Shown here: positions 1-11,018 of the stretch, piece after piece
Numbering within the stretch: the stretch's first letter is position 1
Layout of the letters: the number at the start of each line of letters is the position of its first letter
NCBI GenBank assembly: GCA_027596075.1
Contig: JADGJC010000522.1
Coordinates: 1 to 20,507 of the forward strand
From: Rhizophlyctis rosea
Taxonomy: Eukaryota; Chytridiomycota; Chytridiomycetes; Rhizophlyctidales; Rhizophlyctidaceae
Length of the DNA: 20,507 nt
Direction: 5' to 3'
Notes under the pieces: generated by a model
What the model was told of the DNA's origin: nothing
Seen by the model: only the letters and a program-made list of their open reading frames with translations
The model's database searches: none
Position numbers and translations under genes: made by a program

Positions 1-245
1 GGAACCCATTCGACGAAAGTACTTTTTCCTTGGAGTGAGGCAAGTGCCCATTAGGAGATTTGATCCAAAAGAGGGTCTAAGAACATCAGGAAACCTACTT
101 GTGATCACAGCGTGGACGGGACTGATTGAAATCCCTCAACTGATGCTGACCATCAGTTGATAAATCATTGTCTTCTAACAACTTTTGTTCATAACCAGCA
201 ATGGCGGCTGAGCATTGCTTACTACTTCCCCTTTCGGGCATCAAT

Positions 246-1080
246 ATGACCGTCTCACCAAGAATAGCTAGCTGTCTGGCAAGTGCCTGGTGATATCAAT
301 GTTATCAAGCTGAAATTCGATAATTTGATCGACTCGTCCAACGTACCTTGTTGGGGACAGGTGCATACGGGCGAGACCAAGTGTAGTTGCACCTCCTGGT
401 GCGGCTGTTATCCAAGAAGCCCTCACGCCCTCAGCAGTCGACTACATTCGGGAAACCCGTTTGGCCAACTTGACGGCCACTTCGCGGACGTTGTGGTTCC
501 TTCATGTTCAAACTGCTGCCGACTATGCGTTGACCGGATATTTGGGCGGCATCCCAAAGGCGAAGGAGGTCATTGCTCCCTTCGCTCTTACGGTGCGTCC
601 TGTTGGCCTTCCTGGAGAGGCGGCATACTCAAGAACAGAAAGCATCCGATCTAATACAAACTGCATTAGGTTTCCCCAACTCTAACCACCTTCATCCGCG
701 ACGCCCTCCCCTCTCAAGCCGATCTCGCTTCCAAATTCGAAGGTCTGTACACTGAACACATCAACCTCATCGCTCAAGCCACGGATGCTGCCCTCAACGG
801 GGATTTTGCCACCGCCGACAGCCTTGCCGCCGGACCTCTCAAAGAGGGCGCCAAAAAAATCGCCACGCTGTTGGAGCAAATTGACAACGAGTACCTCCAG
901 GCTGCTGTTGTTGAATCGATTCTCGTAGAGCATGAGACCTTGACTTTGGACAGTGCCAAGAAGCTCAAGTCCGGTGATGCTATCGGTGCTTATGCTGGGG
1001 TTGTGCACAATCAAGTAAGGACGGCGGAGATTGCTGATAGGTTGGCCAAGGGCATTTGCCGCGCCAAGGATCGCGAGTAA
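246..1080 (+). CDS. Small all-helical protein of unknown function (5' end uncertain)
   Basis: The firm part is two exons, about 361-592 and 670-1080, joined by a 77-nt intron (593-669, GTGCGT...TTAG) that falls between codons. Together they give about 213 residues with no stop, ending in TAA at 1078-1080. The protein is Ala/Leu/Glu-rich and looks like a bundle of amphipathic helices, with His in several of them (LWFLH, YTEH, VEHE, VVHNQ). I recall a small bacterial helical family of about 170 residues with similarly placed His (WxxH, EHI, HL, HEHI). The resemblance is from memory, and no reaction is known to me. The start is a guess: ATG at 246 followed by an intron at 290-360 (GTGATA...ACAG) keeps the frame and gives 228 residues, but ATG 201 is in the same frame and a start outside the window is possible. 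No signal peptide is obvious. Confidence 0.5.
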
Positions 1081-1771
1081 AACAGCTTTGGGGAAATCGG
1101 ATCCCGTTATTCCAAAATTTTGTACATAATAAGCCTTGTGAATACCGATCTGTAATGCATGAAAATCGCTGTGATGCGTGTTCTTGCGGCTTGAGATCGA
1201 AACGAATAGAATTTGGCTCCACCAGTCCAGCTGGTGAGAAACAAGGCTGCAAGCTGACTGTTCCTGATGCTCATGATGCAGTCAAACCATGAACAAAATT
1301 GATCTACTTGATTCCTCTTGTCGCAGCCTTGAGATCAATCACAAAGCTCAATGAATGTGAGCAGATGTGCATCACAAAAAGACGGCAAGTGAGGTCCAAC
1401 GTATCTCTAGAATTATTACAGAATATACCACAACTTACTAACCTATCACTATCTACGTCGTTTACTTTTACCTAAAGACTGAAACACAATAACCTGGGCG
1501 AGGGCCCAAACATGAAGAAAAATGAAAAAAAAAAAAAACAGATACTATTACCGTCCGCAGTCGTCTAGCGACTTTGGTGGCATTACAGATGGGAAAGAAG
1601 AAGTCATATACAGGAAACCGGAGAGGTGTCACTGAGATCCAGATCTCAGAAAACGACTATGAGGGCGAGGTTTGGAGTGTGGGTGTGTACAGTTAAGGGG
1701 GAGGGGGAGAGATGTTCGTGGTGTCAACAGAGGGCGTAGGTGTCGCTCGATCGATGGTTATCAATCGACCA
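1081..1771. other. Intergenic, between convergent gene ends
   Basis: This stretch lies between the 3' end of the small helical-protein gene (+) and the 3' end of the seven-helix gene (-), so it probably holds both 3' untranslated regions. The open frames here are short and lack coding character. The only visible structure is a run of 14 A at 1525-1538 inside an A-rich patch (about 1514-1540). Confidence 0.5.
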
Positions 1772-3740
1772 TCAAAGCCTCCTATTGGATGCAGCTCGTT
1801 CCCCTTCTTCACCCAACGGGGGCAATCTTGCAAGGAAGTTCGGCTCTGATGGACCAAAAGCAGGACTAGGACTCGCGGTCAACGCTGGGCTTGAGCTTCT
1901 ACTGTCCGGGTTGTTGCGCCCCACTACCGAATTGACACTGGTTGATCTGCTTGCGTATCCGCTGCCGCCCCCGCCACCGCTCATGGACCCTGTGACTGAT
2001 GTGTTTCGACTCGCCCATCCACCGCCTGTCGTCGATCCCACTAATGATGAAGGCCGACTTGACCCATTGACTGATGTTGTCCGACTTGGTGCTGGTGACT
2101 CTGTCCCACTCGCCATGGTCGACCCAACCACCGATCCCGCCCTACTGCCCATCCCGGCCCCCGCATCTTTCCTCTCTATCATCTCCGCATTCCCAACTAC
2201 TCCTCCGATCCCAGCCATTCTCGGCGATTGAGGTGATTGGGGTTCCACCGTACTTGTTCTTGCCGAGGGAGGTTGATGGATCATGTTAACGTAAATGGGC
2301 GAATCCTCTCCGCCATTGAGTGTTCCGTTTCGACTAACAACTCCATATGCTCCGCCATAGGTTCCACTCTTCTCCTTCCCCTTCCCGCCACTGAATCGGC
2401 GATCTACGCTGCTGATGCTTACAGTACCAAGTGAGCCCATGGCGGAGGCGGTTTGATATGTGTTGTAAGGTGTGCGAGGGGCATTGCCGCTGCGGTAGGA
2501 GCTGTCGTTGCTGGTAAACGCTGACGGTGGGGCTCGCCCGGCACCGTGCTGAAGGATAAGTTTGATAACCAGGTTGTCACTTGCAAGAATCTATTGGTTA
2601 AGAAGTCAGCGGTTAGCATAGCGGGAGAAACGAGGATTAAATGAAGGATTCATACCAAAGCAAATGCACTTTTGATGGCAAGGAATGGTGCAAGCAATTC
2701 CTGCAAGTCAGGAGCTAGGTTGCTCGTAATCGCCAGCATTACACCAACCAAATCCACAATCAGCAACACAAAGAAGCTGCTTCCAAAAAGATGCTTATGT
2801 GTGGCAAGTCTGGTAGCCATGTCCCGCTCAGAACGAATTTGGTGTACCACCACTGTCAAGATAGCAATGGTGCAAAGGAGTTCGGCCGCGGCAGTCAGAC
2901 CAAACGCTGGTGAGTGAGTCTGCCTGGAAACAGAAGAGGCATTAGCTTTCACCGCGACCCCTCAATATGACATGATGAAAAGGAAAATCATACCAAATCT
3001 CTTCACTGTTCAACATGGAGAGTTTGAACCGGTTGATGCCAATACGAATTCGGCATGCGCAGAATGCAAAGAATAGCATGCTCTGAACGAGACAAGTAAC
3101 ATGAGTTTGGCATAATTGACTGCATGCACACGCCTTTTGCCACTAACCTGGAGCACACACATGACACCAAAGATGCGCCTGCCCATGAGTGTCTTCAGTT
3201 TGATCAGGTTGAGAGCCACCACACCAAACTCCGATATGATCCAGCAAGGCTCAGAAACAATACACAGATAGTAAAAGTTCATGCCATTTGTGTAGTTGTA
3301 CTGTAAGAAGCCAGTAAGAACATGATGTAACGGTTTCCAAGACCACAAAAGACCTACCAAAATCTGTGCCAGATTCTCAAGGGATGTTGCTATCAGGCCA
3401 GCTATTGACATGCACAAAAGGATGGTCCCTGGATGACATGATGTTAACAACGAAGATCCTTTGAAGGTCGTTCATGATCCCTCGAGTATTTATACATACA
3501 ATATAGTCCCCTTCCAACTCGCAACCACATATACAGGACAATGGCAAACTGCAGGAGAAAGACAGCACTGGTCCCTTGGCCGGTCATATTGAAGAAATCC
3601 ATTATGATGTGTCCAGCGTTGCGGCCGGATTGACCCGATGCCGCACATTGTCCACCGCAGTTATTTGTGCTGGGCGGAGCGGGAGAGTCGGAGTTGTGCC
3701 GCCTGTAGAGGTGGGCAAGTTGTAGAAGTTCGGCTGCCAT
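1772..3740 (-). CDS. Seven-helix membrane protein with long Ser-rich tail (receptor-like)
   Basis: Six exons on the minus strand: 3740-3500, 3428-3358, 3300-3148, 3082-2994, 2923-2656 and 2590-1772. The introns (71, 57, 65, 70 and 65 nt) have GT-AG ends, and all junctions keep one frame of 546 residues. Hydrophobic segments lie at about 57-75, 82-104, 113-135, 147-165, 191-214, 233-251 and 259-285. Glycosylation sequons before helix 1 (NMT, N51) and between helices 2 and 3 (NYT, N106), together with basic loops after helices 3 and 5, fit an outside N terminus and inside C terminus, as in G-protein-coupled receptors. The tail (about 290-546) is Ser/Gly/Pro-rich and low in complexity. I do not recognise the family and see no classical GPCR signature, so receptor is an inference from topology. 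ATG 3740 was chosen because it gives a compact N terminus; an in-frame ATG at 3818 would add 26 residues. Confidence 0.8.
1931..2146 (-). repeat. Four SRxTSV-type repeats in the cytosolic tail
   Basis: Within the last exon of the seven-helix gene the tail has four copies of a short unit: SRAGSV, SRTTSV, SRNTSV and SRSTSV, at about residues 423, 443, 468 and 488 (spacing 20, 25 and 20). Each places Arg three residues before a Ser, the pattern favoured by basophilic kinases. That use is an inference. Confidence 0.6.
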
Positions 3741-6534
3741 GTTACGGATCGTACAGAGAATGAAGGTCGAGTCGAAAAGATAGCCTGCTCTCGGTAGAGG
3801 TGAAGCTCGGGGCCACACAAAACGAAGCGTTCAATAGAATTGGCACTTTGCCAATGGGGAAAGGGAGTGGAATCAGACCCGGTGGGAAAGAACTACTAGA
3901 AAGCCGGGCCCGTTTCTTCAACACATTCAGGCAGTCGCTCAATACGGAATGGAGGTTGTATTTGCAGCGGTACGGAGAATTGACCTGGGAAATGACCAAA
4001 AAGTCTTCGCTGGGTGGGAGAATGAATTGACATGAGAACTGGAAGGAGACGGTCCGAGCAGTGAGAGGGTCTTGTGGAAGGAGCCACCAACAAAATGGAT
4101 GTGGCGGGTTTGATCGCCTGACAGCCGGGCCTGTGTAACCCCTTCTGTACGACCAAAACCCAGTCTTTGCCTCTTCCGTTCTTGGGATAAAAGGTGAGCC
4201 TGTGAACTGCATTGCTGCCATTGCACTTTTCAGAACTTTCAGAGTTTCAGAAGCGTTCCCGGATGGGTAAGTAGTCCGGTTGCTACTTGTTATTTGTGAA
4301 ATTGGCACACAGGACGCAAACAGAAAGAATGTAAACAAAACGAATGTAAACAAAGACGATGTAAACAAATTTGTTGGTCCCACAGACACACATGGCTTGG
4401 GTAATAACTGTAATGGAAGTTTAGAAGACAGCACATGCCAGCTACGAGTAATACTTGACAAGGTAAATTGAGTCGACTGATATATGGATGCAGGCAACTT
4501 GAGCATGATGGTGACAATTAGTGGAGGAACTTTATCTACGACGACTTCAACGTTGATAGCTCAACATGACCACCGACTTGAACAACTTCCGACCAGGCAC
4601 GTTGCGCCAATGATGATTTGTCTCATTTACTTGAGACGCTTGATGTTCAAGCACCATTTGCGACGATTACACGATGATAACATAGGTGTCGGTGTAGTGT
4701 TGACTCCTTGACGATATGCATCGCCTATCCGTACCATATACGTGTGCAACCAGGAGGTTTACGTTTCTCACGTCAGGTCGCCTTACTCGCCTTGTGCCTT
4801 GATGCTGATAACTATTTGCAACAAGTTACAAGTCCTATGCTCCATTGGCAGTCTCGCTTTCCCCTCCCTTCTCCGAGACCCTTTTACCAAGTTCAACCTT
4901 AACTGCCAGCTCCCCAATGAATACTTAGTATTACTTACCCACCAAGTTTCTCTGAGGGTGCTTGGAGGAGGAAAGAGAAGAACTCGATTTCTCTCCGCTA
5001 AACGGAGCTAAGTGCAGCCAGCTTTGGTGCGACACACGAAGTCAAACAGGTACAAATGCACGTGATTGGAAAAGGCACAACACCGAGCCAACCCGTATGC
5101 ATCACCGTTTGGCGAAAATGTTAATAATAAACTCATCAGATTCGGCAGTCACGAGAATGTACATTACTTAGTCTTATTTCCCACATCTCATTTTGTAGTA
5201 GTTAGGTCTCCACCATGGTGGCACCAAATCGGAGATGCACAATGCACATTGCCCGATGATGCCAAACTGGTCAAACAGCCATTGCATTGTGGTCCCATTT
5301 GTCGCCCCTCCCTGATGGTCCTGATGTGAACACTACCTACTCCTCTTGGTGGGTCCTTTTGGTGCCGAAACCGCTATGGCCCTCACGGAACCACATGTAA
5401 TGCACACTTTTTGACATCACCGTCATCTACACAAGTGCGCCAACTGTGCGACGCGACCTCTTGACTGCGGTGTTATCTTCGTGATACTCGCTTCAACACC
5501 TCACCGAACGTTTTGCAGTTGGCAGTCGCGGTCATACTTCAGTAAATCAGTCACCCAACACCGTTTGCCGTATGAGAAGGGCGTTGCGTGTTGTGTGGAA
5601 AACTGTTATTGGTTAGGAAAAGCAGGGCAGCATAGCCGGAAGCTGGTGACTTACTCACGAACATACTATCTTATTTTGGTAGTCACGAAGCGAGCGTTGA
5701 AAAGGTGCTCACACGGCCCCACAGTCTTCACCTGCAACTTGACATTTCTTATCTGCAACTTTGCACACGGTGGATAACATAGGTATTATACTAGGGTTCA
5801 CCAGGTCGAAACACGTTGCATGCTATCGAAGTCTTTTTGGTAAGTAGGTCTGCAAATGATGTAGACCAGAAATCCTGCGACAAGCTATCTGAATTGAGGA
5901 CGCAGAATGGTTCATGCCAATGGCATATAATGGGCACATGTCAATCGCGGAGGCTATTTGTATGGGGGGTGCTGGTTTAGATTTGATCACCGCACGAAGG
6001 GAATGGGGCTAGAGACAGACCAGATCGATAGTTGGGGGTACCGGACCCTCGAATCGAGGATCTTCTCGGCGGAGTTGACCCCAATCACAAACCGATCTGT
6101 TATTGAGGCCGAAGCTTCTATTGTCTTTACTTGGGTGCTTGCCCAATCACAACTCCATATTTGGGTTTGTGGGCCCCAGAAATCCGTTGGTTTTCTTACA
6201 CAACTTGTCCTTCTTATCTGATCCTTTTCGCCTCTTTTGCCGCTTGTCATCACCGACAGTCTGTCGCGTAAACCTTCCATCCCATCGCCATCTGTTCTCC
6301 CCGTATCGCCTCATATTGGTCGCCAAAGCACCCATAGACGAGTTCTCGATTGATAAATATCAGTTGCTTCCCGTCCCCGCCCTCCAAATATTCAACACCG
6401 CGATCGTCCCCTCGATACTCCGCCCATATTCTGGTTTTGCAAATAATCCTCCAGCTGCGCATTACATCCAGCGCACTGGCGCTTCAGTGAATATTTCATC
6501 TCCACTCGTCAACCTGCCCGCATAGCATCAGAAA
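3741..6534. other. Long divergent intergenic region
   Basis: This is the shared upstream region of the seven-helix gene (-) and the YANK-type kinase gene (+), about 2.8 kb long. I see no convincing multi-exon gene. It holds three forkhead-type motifs (4331-4369), a 254-codon minus-strand open frame ending at 3742, a short plus-strand frame (3857-4030) and a 13-nt palindrome at 6047-6059 (CCTCGA-A-TCGAGG). The last 350 nt or so before the kinase ATG are pyrimidine-rich and probably include its promoter and 5' leader. Confidence 0.45.
4331..4369 (+). promoter_or_regulatory. Three forkhead-type motifs at 15-bp spacing
   Basis: GTAAACAAA occurs perfectly three times, starting at 4331, 4346 and 4361, exactly 15 bp apart, with degenerate 6-bp spacers (related to ACGAAT and GACGAT). 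The motif matches the forkhead factor core (RYAAACA). The array lies about 590 bp upstream of the seven-helix gene start and 2.2 kb upstream of the kinase gene. The repeat is seen directly; binding by a forkhead protein is an inference. Confidence 0.5.
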
Positions 6535-8574
6535 ATGGGGATTGCATGTTGTAAGGAGGAGGAGATTGATTTCTCCGCGGAGGGTAGGTGGAACTGACTC
6601 ATACAGAATTTTGCTTGCGGTGAAAAGAGATGGAGATGGGGACTCACTTGATACGTACTTGTCGACTCAAGAGATTGATGTATTGATCGTAACTTGTCTT
6701 TTTCTCAGTTGAATTGAATCATTTCAACCTCTTGCGGTCGGTGGGGAAGGGTGCTTTCGGGAAGGTATGTGGACCTGTTATTGACGCGTGCACGAGATGT
6801 GGAGAACTATACGTTGATGCTGTGTCCGGTTTTCGATATAGGTCCGCGTGGTACAACACAAACACACCCAGCAGATCTACGCTCTCAAATATATCAATAA
6901 AGAAAAATGTATCAAAATGCGAGCAGTAGAGAACATCATTCAGGAGAGGCGATTGTTGGAAGAGGTTGAATGCGCATTTGTCTGGTAGGTTTGCGCGGCC
7001 GAGGGTTTGGATTGCCAGGCGACGGCGCATCTTACTCCTTTCTACTTATGGTAAAACAGTAACTTGCGATTCGCCTTCCAAGACGATGAGAATATGTTTA
7101 TGGTTCTGGACCTCATGTTGGGCGGGGATCTTCGATTCCATTTGGACAGAATGGGCACGTTTACGGAGGATATGGTGCGCTTTTATGTTGCAGAGGTGGC
7201 CTCGGGGTTGAAGTATCTGCATTCCAAACGGATAGTGCATAGGGATTTGAAGCCGGATAATGGTGAGCTGGGCATTTGGAATACGTTTTCCGGGTTGAGA
7301 CAGTTATCGATGAAGGACTCGATGCTGACTTGCTGCTGGATTTTACGTTTCACAGTCCTTCTCGACGAAAAGGGACATGCTCACTTGACGGATTTCAACA
7401 TCGCTGTACACTACAGAGAAGACCGACCACTGACAGCTGTCGCGGGAAGTATGGCTTACATGGGTACGTGTGATCAATGGAGCTGGTTCTTTCAATCTAG
7501 CGGTGAACTCATCATTGCCTTCAATGCTCAGCGCCCGAAGTATTAGCCAAAAAAGGATATTTTGCCGGGGTGGACTGGTGGAGTTTGGGAGTTATGGCAT
7601 ATGAGTGTCTCTTTGGACGGGTTAGTATTGACTTTTGAATTGCGTTTGATGCACAGAGGCTTATGCAGTGTTTGCATCATGTGTCCCACCAGAGACCGTT
7701 CCGCGCAAAGACAAATGACGCACTACAACACTCCATCATAAATGATCGGTTGGATTTCCCTGGAGACTGGACTACTCACTGCGGGACTGACGGGAAGGAT
7801 TGTCTTACTAAGGTGCGTCGTTGGCGAGCAGCGCTGTTCCGCAATTAGCCACCAAGATTTGATTCTGACTGAGGTTGGCGTTTAGTTGATGAACCGGGAT
7901 GTAAATCAGCGCTTGGGTGCTAAGGAAAGTGGTGGGCCAGAAAGGCTCCAGGAGCATCCATGGTTTAAAGGATATGATTGGAAGAAGGTAGATGAGAAGC
8001 TTGCCACGCCACCATTTGTACCAGATGTAAGTTTCCTCGCTTTCATAACTTGGGTCGTTCTGTCAGATTGGGAGATACTCATCGTTTAATGTATGTGCAG
8101 CCAAAACGAGCAAACTTTGATGCAACCCATGAACTGGAAGAACTGCTTCTGGAAGACAACCCCTTAAAGGTCAAACCCCGAAAGAAGCCGAAGCCAGGAG
8201 AGGAGAGCAAGAGTAAGTGTAATTGTTCTTCTTCGCTAGTGATATATCTTGCTGATCATGAGGTGGCACATCCAGTTCCCGAGGGCGTCGACCCGCAAAC
8301 GGCCCGCGAAATGCGCATCATGGACGAGAAATTCACCGTCTACGACTATACCAAGGGCAAGATGGGATCGATGAATCAGCTGAACAAAAAATCCGGATCA
8401 ACAAACATGTTGGGGAGCGGGCCCATGGCGAAGAGCAAGAGCGCTGTTGGGGCCGAGGCGGCCATGCCGGATCAGGCGGGTAGTTTTAGGGATGTGATGG
8501 AGGGTCGGGACGAGGAGGTTATCATGAAGGAGGTGGAGAAGGCGATGGAGGGGGAGGCTGCAAAGTCACCGTAG
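6535..8574 (+). CDS. YANK/STK32-type Ser/Thr protein kinase, predicted lipid-anchored
   Basis: Ten exons (6535-6583, 6709-6764, 6842-6984, 7060-7262, 7356-7463, 7532-7620, 7693-7812, 7886-8026, 8101-8212, 8276-8574) with GT-AG introns of 63-125 nt give 439 residues. The protein phosphorylates Ser/Thr using ATP. Visible motifs are the glycine loop GKGAFGKV (29-36), catalytic Lys51 (ALKY), helix-C Glu70, HRDLKPDN with Asp145, metal-binding Asp163 in DFN, and APE (187-189). DFN in place of DFG, plus the tail with HELEELLLEDNPLK, is typical of the YANK (STK32) branch of AGC kinases. The start MGIACCKEE gives Gly2 and Cys5/Cys6, a likely myristoylation plus palmitoylation signal, and exon 1 encodes little else. 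The C-terminal 110 residues (FTVYDYTKGK onward) are Lys/Glu-rich. Intron 9 (8213-8275) is the least certain; reading through it adds 21 residues. Substrates are unknown. Confidence 0.92.
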
Positions 8575-11018
8575 GGGTGAAGGGTCGGCGGCATTGGGGG
8601 GATGATTGCGGGTTGGGAGATTGTGGGGTTGGCATTGTGGGAAGCGGGAAGATCTGACTGATGAGGGGAGTGAGATTTTGCGATAGAGACGGATGCTGGG
8701 TGATATGTATGAATGTCGAGTAGCCACACGTACGTACAATACTTTGTTCGAATTATGATTGTGTAATACATTTTGTTCGTCATACTCTACGGATTGACAG
8801 CTTGATAGAAGCTTTTTATGCTAGTGTTGTCGTTTCACTTGATTGAATGTGCAGTATACAGCACCTGTCCATCCAAACGTCCAACAATGCTGTCCGCAAC
8901 AACTCCCAATCCAGATGTAAACCAGATGTAAATGAGGAGAATGCGCGTCCATATCAATATTACTTGCTGGTTCCGGAAACCCAATCCACAGAGCGGCAAC
9001 CTTCTGCATGCCGGTAATCTCCATGTGGTCAGTGGAACAAAACGGATGTATTAGCATCATGAGCTGAGCTATATTTCCCACATTGGTCTGATCGGTAAGG
9101 GGGAAAGGGACGTGGCAGGAGCGGAATGGGGCGCGTTGAGCGTTGGCAGTCAGCTGTTCCAATTACATACACCAGAGCACAGTACGTCACGTTGCGAGGC
9201 GCTTTTGCTAAGGATTCCTAGAAACAATGTTCCAAGCAACTCTTCACCGGTGCCTTCCAACAAAAATAATGAAATTAAAATCTTGCTAGGAATCTGGATG
9301 CTTCCGCACTGTTGTTACATCATGTGACTGGGCAGTTTCTCCTTCCTTTTGGAGATTTCATTGTGTGGCTTAGCAGGTTGTATGGAAGTACCATTACACA
9401 GACAATTTTACTAGCAACAATTGGACAACTCAAAAGGTCCCTGCTGGCAAATTACAATATATGTATAGAATGAGTCGCCTGTGGAAAGTAGTTGTAATAT
9501 TTTGTCCAGATGATAGTATGATACAAAGAGGGGTTTTTGTGATAGATTGTGACTTTATGAAGGTGACAATCGGCGTTGCCATTGATTTGCATAGGAACGC
9601 GACCACACCGATTGTGCTCTAGTGTAGCGTGAACGCACTAATGGGCTGGTGTGCTTTTTGATCTTGGAGGAGTGTGTTATCACAACGGTCAGCGAGGTCT
9701 GCTCAATTTTGGAAGTAATGAGAGGTGTGCAGAAATTGGAGCATGCATGTAGAGCCGTCTGGATGGGTATTTGCTTGCTTCGATCACGAGGATGAAGGAA
9801 CTCTGACGAACAACGCAAAGGGAACCATGAACATTGTTGGGTTCAGACTCATAGGGTTACATAATAAGTCCAGGCTGTCCGGAGCGTTCGGTGGCCAAAT
9901 TTTTGAACACAGCGATGAGGCTTCGAGATGGAGTTGGTGCCTGTTGGTCCTATTACTGACGTCATGAATTGGAATGCTTGGACCGGTAAGATTGTCCTGC
10001 CTGCCTGAGTGGCCCCCGTTAGTGTGGGTGAATAGAATAGCATTTGCCTAGTATGATGAGGTTCATATGACTCATATGCACCGATATATAAACGTACGAA
10101 TTTCGAGTTTATTCCACTTGTTCCAGCCGCTCTCAAACCCTTCAGTCGACAGAATGCGATTCACAGATGGTGGTCCTCCAGTTGTGCTCCTCACAGCGGG
10201 GAACTAAAAATGGTGGCGGGTGGAAATGCAGAGTATGCAGATCGTCAAAGATGGGAGAACCCCGGAGTCCATGGGGTTCCCAGGCATTGATGATCGACTG
10301 CGCCTCCTTTGAAGCCCCATGGGTATCTCCCTCATTTCCATCGATTTGGTGACTGAATGAGCTGAATCGGGCTGTGTCGGACTGTGGAGTACACTGTGAT
10401 GGGTTACCGTTACTCAAATGTCATCCCATACAACAGGAGATGGACCACCTGGAGAGGCAGACCACCGATACCACCGACGAGCACTGCCCATCTCAGCTCA
10501 CAGCATCCCCCTTGGCAATTGCTGAGTGTTGCTTTCAAAGTTAGACCAATGGCACCGACAGCTCGTATGTGCACCATTTTTCATTGAAGGACTTGACAAC
10601 CGGACATTAGAATATGGATACACACTAACACCTCGTCATCATGGAGACTGTGGAGGGCTCTCACTCCTTTGAGTCCTTTCGTGTGCCTGATGGGAGCCAA
10701 TCGTGCTGGTGTGCAAGTCTTCTGGTCTGGTTCAATCGGCGGTCACATATCGGGCTTTTTGCTGGTTGGTGGACTGAAGGGTCAAGACAGGCTCAAACGA
10801 GGAGGTCAGCATTCCAGACACTTTCCTTTCTACATTCCACACGCTAGGAGATACGGCCTACACCAACCACATCACTCTCGACATCGGAGTGTTGTGACAT
10901 CGGCAGTCCATTGCCCATACACCGAGACCACTCTTGCTGCCAACCAGCAGGAGCCACAGCCTGCAATCACCTAGCCTACCAACCAACACTCACAACAAGC
11001 TGAGGTCGGAGGCGAAGG
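8575..11018. other. Intergenic region without a convincing gene
   Basis: This 2.4-kb stretch lies between the YANK-type kinase and histidine kinase genes on the same strand. Open frames of up to about 113 codons occur on both strands, but none joins into a multi-exon reading frame or resembles a known protein. A TATATAAA-like string lies near 10084-10091 without a clear gene downstream. A perfect 11-bp tandem duplication is at 8911-8932. Confidence 0.45.
8911..8932. repeat. 11-bp perfect tandem duplication
   Basis: CCAGATGTAAA occurs twice head to tail at 8911-8921 and 8922-8932, about 340 bp past the kinase stop codon. It is probably a replication-slippage duplication with no evident function. 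Confidence 0.6.

Noticed and set aside
1740..2231. 163-codon plus-strand frame rich in Pro, Asp and Leu
   Set aside because: It is the antisense of the Ser/Gly-rich tail exon of the seven-helix gene; its apparent repeats mirror the tail repeats.
8821..9162. 113-codon minus-strand frame past the kinase gene
   Set aside because: Cys/His/Trp-rich composition without domain resemblance and no partner exon; a chance frame.
10669..10974. 101-codon plus-strand frame before the histidine kinase
   Set aside because: No recognisable protein features, and it ends in a region that is probably the leader of the histidine kinase transcript.
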